10,000 nucleotides of DNA from Acropora yongei (GCA_014634225.1 BLFN01000880.1:16282-26281); one strand, 5' to 3'; shown: positions 1 through 6,252, numbered from the stretch's first letter. The notes: a model not told the origin generated them from the letters alone. A program made the numbers and translations.

Positions 1-343
1 AGTCCGCCAGCAAATATAGCCTCCCCCAACCCCGGGATACCAAATCTTCTAGCGAGTACCAGGAAACCAAATTGAATGAACTTCGTTTTAAGCTAGGAAC
101 TGCAAAACTCTCCCTCGAATTTAAGTTTCTGAAATGCTTTCTTGGGTCCGTTAAATTACCGGGAGTTTCGAAAAACGGGCCTCTGCACCGGGGTGTCCAA
201 ATCCGCGGAGATCCGGCAAAATCCGTTGAGACACCGGTGCCATACATAGCGAGGACGTCATCTTGCGCAGTTGCAAGTCGTTTCGCTGACGTATTCGGTT
301 AGTTCGCCGTTTCCCGGAAACGATAGTAGAAATTTTCATTCCG
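1..343. other. Unassigned non-coding sequence
   Basis: No gene or repeat that I recognise. Short open frames exist on both strands here but overlap one another, show no protein-family signature and lack convincing splice signals. A moderately CG-containing stretch around 170-300 includes GACGTCAT (CRE-like) and a short dyad near 262-277. That is too little to call a promoter. Confidence 0.4.
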
Positions 344-520
344 TGATCATCTGGCTTACTGGAGTACTAAGACGGACTTACGACTGACGTTTCGACAAAA
401 TGAGCAAAAGTCATCTTCGGAGTCACTTGACCTGTGCCGAAGATGACTTTCGCACAGGTTGTTGAAACGTCAGTCGCTAAGAAAAGTACTTGTCAGGACT
501 CCAATGACTCAGATGATCAT
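344..520. repeat. Foldback (inverted-repeat) element with nested hairpin
   Basis: The two ends are imperfect inverted copies: TGATCATCTGG at 344-354 answers CAGATGATCAT at the right end. Further in, CGACTGACGTTTCGACA at 381-397 answers the motif GTTGTTGAAACGTCAGTCG near 459-477. Inside lies a perfect 14-bp inner hairpin, AAAGTCATCTTCGG (407-420) against CCGAAGATGACTTT (437-450), with a 16-nt loop. The words GACGTTTCGACA and CGCACAGGTTGTTGAAACGTC are, from memory, part of a repeat found very often in coral genomes. No coding capacity is visible and no clean target-site duplication was found. It may be a solo foldback derivative of a larger retroelement. Confidence 0.7.
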
Positions 521-727
521 TTTCCGGCGATCAAGGTATGTTACTCCTTTCTTGAAACCATTTTCCTATAAATTTTCATGTGGTGCGTTTTGCTTTTTGC
601 AGGACTACAAAATAGGTGTGACTGTTTGAGTCGATCATTGAAAAATCTTCCACTTGTTATCTGGCATCGCGAGAACTTAATTACATGTAGACTAGCTTTG
701 TAAATTTTTTATTTGTTCGGCAGAAGA

Positions 728-862
728 AGCGCGGCCGACTGGTTAGCGCACTGGACTTGATGTGGGGATCCGAGTTTAACTCTCGCTCTCACTAGCTCGA
801 TTTTTTTTGCAGGTAGTCTCTGGTTCAACTACTCGGTTGCGCTCGTACAGAAACAAAATGTG
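728..862 (+). mobile_element. tRNA-derived SINE (plus strand)
   Basis: A tRNA-like head carries an RNA polymerase III A-box region (ACTGGTTAGCGCACTGG, 738-754) and, about 15 bases on, a degenerate B box (CCGAGTTTAACTCTCG, 770-785; consensus GGTTCRANYCC). It is followed by a non-tRNA body containing CACTAGCTCGA and a second B-like word, CTGGTTCAACTACTCGG (820-836). This A box, B box, then 'GGTAGTC...GGTTCAACTACTCGG' arrangement matches, from memory, an abundant coral SINE. The mutated B box suggests an old, inactive copy. It lies just upstream of a broken LINE-like fragment. The 3' end is set by loss of recognisable body sequence and is approximate. Confidence 0.75.
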
Positions 863-893
863 GTGCTTCGTCGGTAGAAGAGTGAAACAAGAA

Positions 894-1502
894 TTTGGTT
901 TTATTATCTGCCAGCGTGGAGGCCTAGTTATTTCATAGCCAAAATGAAATTAGCGACCTACAGGCCGAGCTGCTCGACATGTTTTGTTATGATGTGCAAG
1001 TTGAACAGGCATTACAACCTATTGCAGGTGAAGAGCTTGACAAAGGAACTAACCAAGCCCCTGGTGTACACCTTGATGTCCACTGTAGGGGTTTCTGGGA
1101 ACGACATAAGGCTGTTTTTTTTTTTACATAAGGGTGTGTCATCCCAATGCGGATTCTTATAGAGATATTAGCCCCAAGCAAATCTACAGGATTCATGAAA
1201 ATGAAAAGAAGTGAAAATACAACTCTCGCGTCACAGAAACATTCGCCCCACTGGTATTTACAACTATTAGAGGGATGGCTGGCGAATGTCTGAGATACCA
1301 CTAAAGATTGGCAGAGCTATTATCCGCAAAAAAGCAATAGAGCTACGCCGCAACAATTTCATGGGTCGGGGCGAAAGTGTCCTTTGCAATTTTGTGGAGT
1401 GTGCTCCTATGCCTAAGGGGATCGAGAACCCCGAGAAAGAGGAACTTAGGTATTAAGGACAGGGATCTAGAAATAGAGAAGGGTCAAGCGGGACTTCCCT
1501 AG
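894..1502 (+). pseudogene. Degenerate 3' end of LINE-like retroelement, possible restriction-like endonuclease region
   Basis: Reading the plus strand across frames gives a coherent protein trace: ICQRGGLVI (903-932), then NEISDLQAELLDMFCYDVQ (from 943), [65 protein letters not shown] and CLRGSR, ending at TAG 1500-1502. From memory this block recurs in cnidarian predicted proteins next to reverse transcriptases. The layout (an acidic-hydrophobic block, LD, then a hydrophobic FF-IRV strand) resembles the PD-(D/E)XK restriction-like endonuclease at the C-terminus of R2-type LINEs; that assignment is inference. Damage includes a one-base shift near 936-939, a frame change in an 11-T run (1115-1125), and stops TGA 1212-1214, TAA 1302-1304 and TAG 1338-1340. 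The reverse transcriptase is absent, so the copy is 5'-truncated and dead. Confidence 0.75.
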
Positions 1503-1513
1503 ACTCAACAGAC

Positions 1514-1801
1514 TCAACTTTTGTATTTAAAAAAATTGGTTTTATCAAACGAGTTGATAAAGGTCGAAGGACCACCCTGAAAGATTTGGAAAGCTAACAT
1601 TTCGAGCGTTAGCCCTTCGTCATTCGCTCTGACAAAGTCACAAATCATGATATGATTGGTTGAATGAGGAAAAATAGTCATGCTGCACGTACGGCACGCA
1701 CTTAAGTACGATTCTTTGACGTAGTCTGCCAAATGGCATCGTGAAATTTCCAAATTTAAGGTTTCAACGGCAACGTTAACACACAGCAATAAATCTTTCA
1801 T
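1514..1801 (-). repeat. Dispersed cnidarian repeat with internal hairpin (minus strand)
   Basis: The minus strand stays open for 95 codons, but the sequence reads as a known-looking interspersed repeat rather than a gene. The words ACGAAGGGCTAACGCTCGAAA, followed by a stretch whose translation reads TFINSFDKTNFF, and an upstream stretch reading YLSACRTCSMTIFPHSTNH, recur (from memory) as low-information tails in coral gene predictions. A compact hairpin, GCTAAC/GTTAGC, lies at 1592-1612, and a longer alternative pairs GAGCG with CGCTC. No protein domain, start context or splice signal supports translation. It could be the terminal region of a retroelement (Penelope-like or tyrosine-recombinase type), which I cannot decide from sequence alone. 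Confidence 0.6.
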
Positions 1802-2219
1802 TCTTTCATTTACTTCAGCGGCGCTCCTACCAGTCCATTTTTAGCGTGCTTTTCTAACAATATAGGGGGCGAGCAAGAAGCAATGATTGCAAAACAATAA
1901 TGTTTTCACATATGTTTTTTTTTGTTTGTTTTTTTTTAACGGACCCTTTGGCTGCCGTAGCCATCGTTGTTGCTTTAATTCCCTGAATACTAGCCTTTTT
2001 CGTTGATGAAGTTCCCAAAAGGTACTGTTCGCCCAAAATGGGAGCCACGCACTGTTCCTCCTTGTAAGAGTTGGACTTCATGAAATAAGCGAGTTTCTGC
2101 CGGATTTAACTTTGTGGAGTAGCACAAACTCTGTGACGTCTCTCTTTTTACAGAAAAAAAACGGCTGGTTTGGTCGAGTCTAGCTTTTTTAGCTCCAGCA
2201 CAAGTCACCGCTCTTTCAG
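1802..2219 (+). other. Unassigned; putative intron upstream of TRAPPC12-like exon
   Basis: No convincing gene. Overlapping open frames on the minus strand (roughly 1854-2241) contain homopolymer-derived lysine runs from T tracts at 1915-1938 and share no recognised motif. The stretch ends in a good 3' splice acceptor (CTCTTTCAG, 2211-2219). If the exon at 2220 was ever spliced, this is intronic sequence. I could not find an upstream TRAPPC12-like exon here. Confidence 0.4.
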
Positions 2220-2323
2220 ATTGGAGGCTTGGATGCCGCACAACGCTACTTCAAGAAGGCCGAGTCGAAAGCCACTGGGGACCCTAAGTCACGAAGTAGC
2301 TATATAGCGTGGTCATGAACATG
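2220..2323 (+). pseudogene. TRAPPC12: TRAPPC12-like exon A (TPR helix), frameshifted
   Basis: It begins directly after CTCTTTCAG. Frame 2220 reads IGGLDAAQRYFKKAESKATG, continuing to a TGA at 2316-2318. The first part matches the GD-x-x-x-AEKYF-x-x-VE helix of the family. One base appears lost between about 2304 and 2312: in the shifted frame the exon finishes VMNM, where the family has VLMNS/R just before the next exon's AFL/GFM. The length is 104 nt, one short of 35 codons. The following bases GAAGTG look like a GTAAGTG donor missing its T, so splicing would fail. The 3' boundary is inferred from the alignment. Confidence 0.6.
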
Positions 2324-3192
2324 GAAGTGCAGACGATTTGTCGCTTTTAGCTGGAGCTGTGCATTTGATGTCTTGAAAAGTTAGTTCGCATGACTGAGCT
2401 GTTTCATCCAAAAAACAAAAATTCCGATTTGAATTTCCGAAAATCCCAAGTCGTCAAGTATTGGAACTGTATTCTACATACTCTTGCTTGGAACGAGTCT
2501 GCCCGGCGCTAAAATTCAAAATGGCTCATTCGCTCATGTTGTCTCAATGAAACTGAGTTAACAAATGTTGGGTAATCCTGATGGAAATGAACTTTGCAGA
2601 GACTGCTCCTCCACTTGCCTCTGAGCCGAAAATCTTTGAATTTTGGTGCTAGTAGGTCACGCCCAAAATGTATGTTACGTTTACTTAATTTGCTTAAACT
2701 TTTATTGGAAGTGGCCAAAAGACTTATTTATTTTCCCGTGTGAGACCTCGTTGTGGTACTCGAATGAACAGCTTCTTTGAAAAATTTATCTCATGCACGT
2801 GCTTAAAAACGCATAATTTTGAAAAGACAAAAGGAAAATTCTTTTGAGAATATTGCATGTGGTCTGAAAGGAGAGAGGAAAACGCACCAGCTAAAATGGT
2901 CTATTTCGTCTCGACGGTAGAAGGCTAGAACAAAGAGGCCCGTTGTGACTTTTGTCATTTTGCAAAATATCGTCCAAACTTCGCTAATGCAAAACGTTCT
3001 CTGAATATGTGTCTGTAAAATATGAAAAAGAAGCAGAAGACGTAGAGACTACAAGGAAACAGATTTTTTACCCGTTTCAAAATGTGTTCTTTGACCATTT
3101 TTCCTTGGCGCTATGAAAGCTCTTCAATTTAGACAAGCCGACAAGTATGGCAATAAAGAGCTGAAGGAATTTCCCCCTTTTCTTCTATTTAG
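2324..3192 (+). other. Putative intron, no recognised content
   Basis: Apparent intron between the TRAPPC12-like exons. A 69-codon open frame on the minus strand (2509-2718) has no supporting neighbours, domain or splice logic that I can see; its tail of basic and aromatic residues may belong to an unrecognised dispersed repeat. The stretch ends in an excellent acceptor, a long pyrimidine tract followed by ATTTAG at 3187-3192. Nothing else stands out. Confidence 0.45.
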
Positions 3193-3279
3193 GGATTTCA
3201 TGGCACTGCCTTCTGGGTCGTTGACGAAGCTCACAGCCATTTTACTGCCGCTACAAAGCTAGACTACGTTAGACTGCCA
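3193..3279 (+). pseudogene. TRAPPC12: TRAPPC12-like exon B (TPR), with offsetting indels
   Basis: It starts after CTTCTATTTAG. The second half reads DEAHSHFTAATKLDY, matching the family's AEAHRFFTEILRMDP TPR helix. In this frame the first residues are GFHGTAFWVV, unlike the family. Shifting by one base at 3199 gives F-MAL, as expected for the AFLHLGQNNF segment. So an inserted base near 3199 and a lost base near 3213-3214 offset each other and restore the frame. With the end placed at CCA 3277-3279, before GTTCTC, the exon is 87 nt (29 codons) and leaves exactly five residues between D and the next exon's A, as in the human protein from memory. An alternative donor is GTTAGA at 3268. Confidence 0.6.
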
Positions 3280-3789
3280 GTTCTCTGTAAATTTCCGACA
3301 CGAACTGCATGCACGCGAGAAATTCAGAGGCACGCAACTCGAAGAGAGCGTTCCTCGATTTTCGTGCGTTTCGAGTATTTCTTCCCGCTCTTTTATCTCT
3401 CGCTAAAAGTCCTCTCGCAGTCCAATGTTAAACGCGAAGGTTACCTGTAAAGTGAGCTTTTTGGCGCTGAAAATATTACTACCGACATCGGACGACCATT
3501 TGTGATTGTCTGACAACATGTACGTCGTTTATGCGTTTCAGTAATCTTCTGTTTCGTAAATCTCCCGAAAGACTCACGAGAATTTGTGGCTTTTAAAGGA
3601 AAGAAAAGTAAGATACCGGAAAACCTTCATTCACGAATGAGAATCTTAGACTTGACACGCACAGTTTGTGCGTAAGCATTCCCCTTTCGGTTTGCAGGCG
3701 TTTTGTCATTTACCCCTTTAAAACGATCGTAAATCAAGTAATTAATGGTCGCTTCGCAACGGGTGAAGGAACCAATTTTCAGAATTCCA

Positions 3790-3876
3790 GGTAAGAATCA
3801 AACCCACAACCTCAGTTAACGCCAGTAGAATACTCTAACCATTGATCTTCAAGAGTTCCTGGTGAGCTAGCACGGG
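3790..3876 (-). mobile_element. tRNA-derived SINE or tRNA pseudogene (minus strand)
   Basis: On the minus strand TGGTTAGAGTATTCTACTGG (3841-3822) is a good A-box region and GGGTTTGATTCTTACC (3805-3790) is a good B box, at normal tRNA spacing. The preceding GCTAGCTCACCAGGAACTC resembles a tRNA 5' end (TAGCTCA) interrupted by extra bases. I cannot draw a full cloverleaf with a paired acceptor stem, and no CCA or tail is clear, so a SINE head or decayed tRNA copy fits better than a working tRNA gene. It sits inside a putative intron of the TRAPPC12-like remnant. Confidence 0.65.
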
Positions 3877-4028
3877 TTCATTCGAATGCATTTGCTTTGG
3901 TAGACAAGGAAAGTAACACTCACATTATTATGCCTTTTTTCGAAGGGCAGATGTAAAAATGTTTCGAAGGATTTTGGAATGGCCTACTCGGTTAAGTGGT
4001 CACAATAAAAGAAAATCAATCACTTGAA

Positions 4029-4153
4029 CCAATCAGAACTTGTTGAAACTACAGAGATCTTGGCACTAGGCGCGGGGAAAAGCTTGTGAGAAAACCTTGA
4101 ATTCGCGGGGAAAAGGCCAAAACATGAACGATACCACTGTCGCTTCTGATTGG
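4029..4153. repeat. Weak inverted-repeat unit with CCAATCAGAA ends
   Basis: CCAATCAGAA at 4029-4038 is answered by TTCTGATTGG at 4144-4153, giving 10-bp perfect terminal inverted repeats around about 105 nt with CGCGGGGAAAAG (4071-4082) and CGCGGGGAAAAGG (4103-4115) inside. The duplicated CGCGGGGAAAAG word is a direct repeat. No target-site duplication was seen. CCAAT words are also common by chance and in promoters, so identity as an element is uncertain. Confidence 0.35.
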
Positions 4154-4199
4154 CAAGAAAAGAGGTAAGAAAATCGTTAGACAATCACAAACCTATGGG

Positions 4200-4208
4200 A
4201 GCAAAAAC
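4200..4208 (+). repeat. Left 9-bp target-site duplication
   Basis: AGCAAAAAC, exactly repeated at 4315-4323 on the other side of the TIR element. The match looks longer (11-12 bp) only because the element's own end bases happen to extend it. Confidence 0.8.
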
Positions 4209-4314
4209 CAACCTCGTTCCCAGGTCTTTCATTTCCCCACCCCAAAGGGAGCGGGGGAAGAAAGAGTCTTTCTTCCCACGCTCCCCTTTGGAGCGTTCCC
4301 TGGGAACGAAGTTG
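4209..4314. mobile_element. Short foldback MITE, CAACCTCG family, copy 1
   Basis: A 106-bp element running from CAACCTCGTTCCCAGG to CCTGGGAACGAAGTTG, so the ends are inverted copies with one mismatch. The arms continue inwards as imperfect inverted repeats (CCAAAGGGAGCGGGGG against CCACGCTCCCCTTTGG), so the whole unit folds into one long hairpin. It is flanked by the 9-bp direct repeat AGCAAAAAC. It is non-coding: an 81-codon open frame across it is a by-product. It shares termini and duplication length with the elements at 6262-6326 and 8638-8916. A 9-bp duplication fits Mutator-like transposases; that is inference. Confidence 0.85.
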
Positions 4315-4323
4315 AGCAAAAAC
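4315..4323 (+). repeat. Right 9-bp target-site duplication
   Basis: AGCAAAAAC, identical to 4200-4208; marks the right junction of the inserted TIR element. Confidence 0.8.
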
Positions 4324-4443
4324 CACTGCATGCATTTGCGAAATTACTTTCTCTCGTCAGCTTTGACTTCCTTCATCGCCAGAGTTTGTTCATAATTTTT
4401 GTGGAGAAATGACTTCTCGTATTTTTCCTTTCTTTCTTTTAAG

Positions 4444-4494
4444 GCTCTGAACAATGTAGCTGTTTGTTTGCTTTTCCTGGGAAAGCTTAAAGAG
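4444..4494 (+). pseudogene. TRAPPC12: TRAPPC12-like exon C (NNxAVCLLFLGKL), donor mutated
   Basis: It follows an excellent acceptor (CTTTCTTTTAAG). The 51 nt encode ALNNVAVCLLFLGKLKE, matching the family's ANNNAAVCLLYLGKLKD almost residue for residue with no frame break. After GAG the sequence is CTAAGC where a GTAAGC donor is expected, so a single G-to-C change at 4495 removes the invariant GT. Reading on gives LSWFQDV and a stop. The next exon (5273) begins SLTMLE, exactly continuing the family sequence, which fixes the intended junction. This is the clearest evidence for both identity and loss of function. Confidence 0.72.
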
Positions 4495-4665
4495 CTAAGC
4501 TGGTTCCAGGATGTTTGAAAATCTGTTTTAGAAATTCCCGTCAACGGACAATAAAAGCCACGCACTGTCCTCCTAACTGTGCCCCGCAAGAAGACAAAGA
4601 CAATAACTTGATTCTAATCTAAGAAATAGCCAGACACAAACGCTAACCCTGATTTTACTGAACAA

Positions 4666-4822
4666 ATAAAGAGGCCTATAAGCCAGGACGGGCATTTGAG
4701 AAAACGAAGGAAATGAAGAAAACACGAGCCGCAGGCGAGTGTTTTCCACATTTCTTCAAGTGTTCTCAAATACCATTGTGTTTTATCACAGTGTAATACG
4801 CGGCCTAGGCTTCCTAATTTGC
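4666..4822. repeat. Foldback repeat, copy 1
   Basis: GGGCATTTGAGAA at 4690-4702 is answered by TTCTCAAATACC at 4763-4774. Between them AAATGAAGAAAACAC pairs with GTGTTTTCCACATTTCTTC around the small loop GAGCCGCAGGCGAG. The outer parts also mirror each other: AAATAAAGAGGCCTATAAGCC (4666-4686) against GGCCTAGGCTTCCTAATTT (4802-4820). The right side carries an extra block (GTGTTTTATCACAGTGTAATACG) that the left lacks, so the left arm has a deletion. A partial second copy lies at 9172-9240. From memory this is a frequent coral repeat. No coding potential. Confidence 0.7.
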
Positions 4823-5180
4823 TCTATAATATAGAGGTAATGTGGCGAAAAATAATAAAACACGCTGATAAACATGGGTTTTTGACCAATCATAGCGCGC
4901 GCGCAGGGTCCTATCTACATTATAATAACAGATGTTTAAGGCCTAGACTTCACGGGACTCTTCTAATCACTTGCCATCATCGACATAAGTGGAATGGTTT
5001 TATCAATTTCAGTACAGGAATTTTTTAGTTAATTCTTCGTTTTATCGCTTTGTGCAAAAAGAAAAAAAATACAGGCCACTCTTGTTTCCTCCTATTCAAA
5101 AATCTGCTCCTAGATTTACAGTAGCTCCGTGACACCATTTCTGTGAGAGAATCTTCCAGTCTGTACATGAAATATAAATT

Positions 5181-5227
5181 ATCATCATCGTCATCGTCGT
5201 CGTCATCGTTGTCGTTGCTGTTATTGT
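5181..5227 (+). repeat. Impure (ATC/GTC/GTT) trinucleotide microsatellite
   Basis: About 16 units of ATC, GTC, GTT and GCT triplets in one phase (ATCATCATCGTCATCGTCGT...), drifting into GTTATTGTGATG. It lies 45 bases upstream of the exon D acceptor and contributes to the T/C-rich tract there. Confidence 0.85.
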
Positions 5228-5272
5228 GATGTATTTGTTGTATTTATTGTTGTTTATAAGGTTCTGTTGCAG

Positions 5273-5455
5273 TCACTTACCATGTTGGAGAAGATCATCT
5301 GGAAGGATCCGACAACAAATTTGCAAGAGGGACTTCTGTTTAACCTCTGCACCACCTACGAATCCTCGTACAGTTTGATAAAGAAGCAGATGTTAGAATT
5401 GGTTTCCAAGCCTCGAGGGGATGGGTTTAACATCACATGTCTCAAGATCCCGTAA
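5273..5455 (+). pseudogene. TRAPPC12: TRAPPC12-like terminal exon D (C-terminus and stop)
   Basis: It follows GTTGCAG and opens in phase 0 with SLTMLEKIIWKDPTTN, continues with EGLLFNLCTTYESSYS, then KKQMLELVSKPRGDGFN, and ends ITCLKIP before TAA 5453-5455 (60 residues). The order and the terminal FN-x-x-CLK-x-x match the TRAPPC12 C-terminus. The reading frame is fully open. Compared with the family pattern YELESS, two residues are missing after YE (6 nt), and one more is missing after KKQ (3 nt). In-frame losses could mean mild constraint or chance. This exon alone could belong to a working gene; the damage in the exons before it argues otherwise. Confidence 0.7.
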
Positions 5456-5883
5456 AAAAATCCCATGAATTTGGTTTTGCGAGTAAATGCAGAAAAGAAA
5501 ACATTGAATTTGATTTCTGTGTTCAGTCAAATCTGTGGGAAAAAAATCTAGAGTGCCTAAAGAGGCGTCGAAGTTAAATAACTGAGTGTTTTTACATAGG
5601 TTCATATTTTTGAGAATTTATGAAATCGTGTTAAACTAGCTTCTGTAAGAAAGATAGTCTCAGTTAAGCCACCAACAACTGAAGGAAGAAGATATTAAAG
5701 AGAAAAAAATTCTATAAGCTTTCTTGGAAAGCAGTTGGCATTTATTAAAAAAAAACGTAGGGTGTAGCTGCCTGTGGGTTTTGGTTTGAGTAGAATTCTC
5801 CCTGATTTCAAGTTCACTGACTCAGTAAAAAGGGTCGCTCTAAAATTAACACGCTTTGCAGGTTTGTTTTCTCTACGGTTACT
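5456..5883 (+). other. Former 3' UTR and downstream non-coding sequence
   Basis: AT-rich sequence after the exon D stop. Candidate polyadenylation signal ATTAAA at 5694-5699. Open frames on both strands from 5695 to 6034 mirror each other and reflect low-complexity and repeat sequence, not genes. Confidence 0.4.
5694..5699 (+). promoter_or_regulatory. Candidate poly(A) signal ATTAAA
   Basis: ATTAAA, the commonest variant of AATAAA, lies 239 bases after the exon D stop and is followed by an A-rich then T-rich stretch. The hexamer occurs often by chance in AT-rich DNA, so support is weak. Confidence 0.25.
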
Positions 5884-6001
5884 TACCGTGTGGCATGAAA
5901 TTTTCGTGGGATCTAATTTTCGCGGATTTCGCGGATTTTTCGTCGGAAAATTGAATCCCGTGAAAACAAACTCCCGCCGAAAAATAGTCCGCGAAAATTT
6001 A
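5884..6001 (+). mobile_element. TACCG-ended small element, truncated copy (plus orientation)
   Basis: It starts TACCGTGTGGCATGAAATTTT and continues with TTTTCGTGGG, TTTTCGCGGATTTCGCGG and CCGCGAAAATTT words. The same opening, read on the minus strand, begins at 6727 (TACCGCGTGGCTTGAAATTTT), showing two copies of one family. The expected mirror terminus (ATTTCA...CGGTA) is not found, so the right end is lost or highly diverged; the end given is where CGCGAAAA words stop. Confidence 0.6.
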
Positions 6002-6089
6002 CTCCTTTTAATTGACACTATGAATTTCAATTAACTTCACTGCCAACAATGTAACGGCATCGACCTACGGAACATCGTGCAATAATAGA

Positions 6090-6236
6090 CTAGTTTCGAA
6101 TTGTGCAGGAACAAAAGAACAGAGTCGAGGTTCAGGGGAATAATTAGCATTTTGTATTGTTCAAAACAAAGGAAAATGCAAATTATTCCCCTGAACCTCG
6201 ACTCTGTTCTTTTGTTCCTGCACAATTCGAAACTAG
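6090..6236. repeat. 147-nt near-perfect palindrome (foldback MITE)
   Basis: The arms 6090-6145 and 6181-6236 are exact inverted copies over 56 bp (starting CTAGTTTCGAATTGTGCAGG). Pairing continues inward with one mismatch (6146/6180) through GCATTTT/AAAATGC and then TTGTT/AACAA around the centre at 6163. Outside, TGCAATA words continue the symmetry with a 3-nt indel. The unit is bounded by TA on each side (CTAG at both ends), compatible with a TA target. It has no coding value: the two opposing open frames across it begin with the same 15 residues because the arms are identical. Near-identity of the arms implies a recent insertion or active arm homogenisation. Confidence 0.9.
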
Positions 6237-6252
6237 GCTATTGCAGTAATGC

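Larger units (their letters stand above)
3280..4443 (+). other. Putative intron containing repeats
   Basis: Apparent intron between TRAPPC12-like exons B and C. It holds a minus-strand tRNA-derived SINE (3790-3876), a weak inverted CCAATCAGAA pair (4029-4153) and a TIR element (4209-4314). A stretch around 3310-3420 is rich in TCTCG/CGAGA words with a short dyad, ACTCGAA/TTCGAGT, but has no recognised identity. It ends in a strong pyrimidine tract, CTTTCTTTCTTTTAAG. Confidence 0.5.
4495..5272 (+). other. Putative last intron with repeats
   Basis: Apparent intron between exons C and D. It contains a foldback repeat (4666-4822) and an impure trinucleotide repeat (5181-5227) close to the acceptor. 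The acceptor GTTCTGTTGCAG at 5261-5272 is good. Confidence 0.5.
2220..5455 (+). pseudogene. TRAPPC12: TRAPPC12-like unprocessed pseudogene, C-terminal TPR exons
   Basis: Four collinear exons, each behind a polypyrimidine tract plus AG, spell successive parts of the TRAPPC12 C-terminus: GGLDAAQRYFKKAESKA, DEAHSHFTAATKLDY, ALNNVAVCLLFLGKLKE, then SLTMLEKIIWKDP through FNITCLKIP and a stop. TRAPPC12 (TTC15/TRAMM) is a TPR subunit of the TRAPP III tethering complex in ER-Golgi traffic and autophagy. The family ends in the same order: a TPR helix pair, NNNAAVCLLYLGKL, a LFNL-x-T-x-YE block, and a terminal FN-x-x-CLK. All junctions are phase 0. Defects are a one-base frameshift and damaged donor after exon one, offsetting indels in exon two, and donor GT changed to CT after exon three. 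Introns are kept, so this is not a retrocopy. N-terminal exons are not visible. A diverged working gene with sequencing errors is less likely. Confidence 0.68.

Noticed and set aside
500..620. Possible exon pair with donor AAG|GTATGT (534) and acceptor TTTTTGCAG (602)
   Set aside because: The signals look good, but the exon would consist of foldback repeat sequence and the next frame closes after eight codons.
944..1162. Plus-strand open frame from ATG 944
   Set aside because: It is one base out of register with the recognised protein trace (frame 943) and is open only by chance.
987..1301. 104-codon minus-strand open frame
   Set aside because: It is antisense to the LINE-like protein trace on the plus strand; that trace has family-like sequence and the minus frame has none.
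1580..1640. Possible hammerhead ribozyme in the GACGAAGGGCTAACGCTCGAAA segment
   Set aside because: CTGANGA and GAAA-like words are close to the consensus, but the bases read ATGACGA and I could not form all three stems with a proper cleavage triplet.
5695..6034. Opposing open frames of 111 and 86 codons
   Set aside because: Both are made by the TACCG-family repeat and AT-rich flank; no domain, no splice signals.
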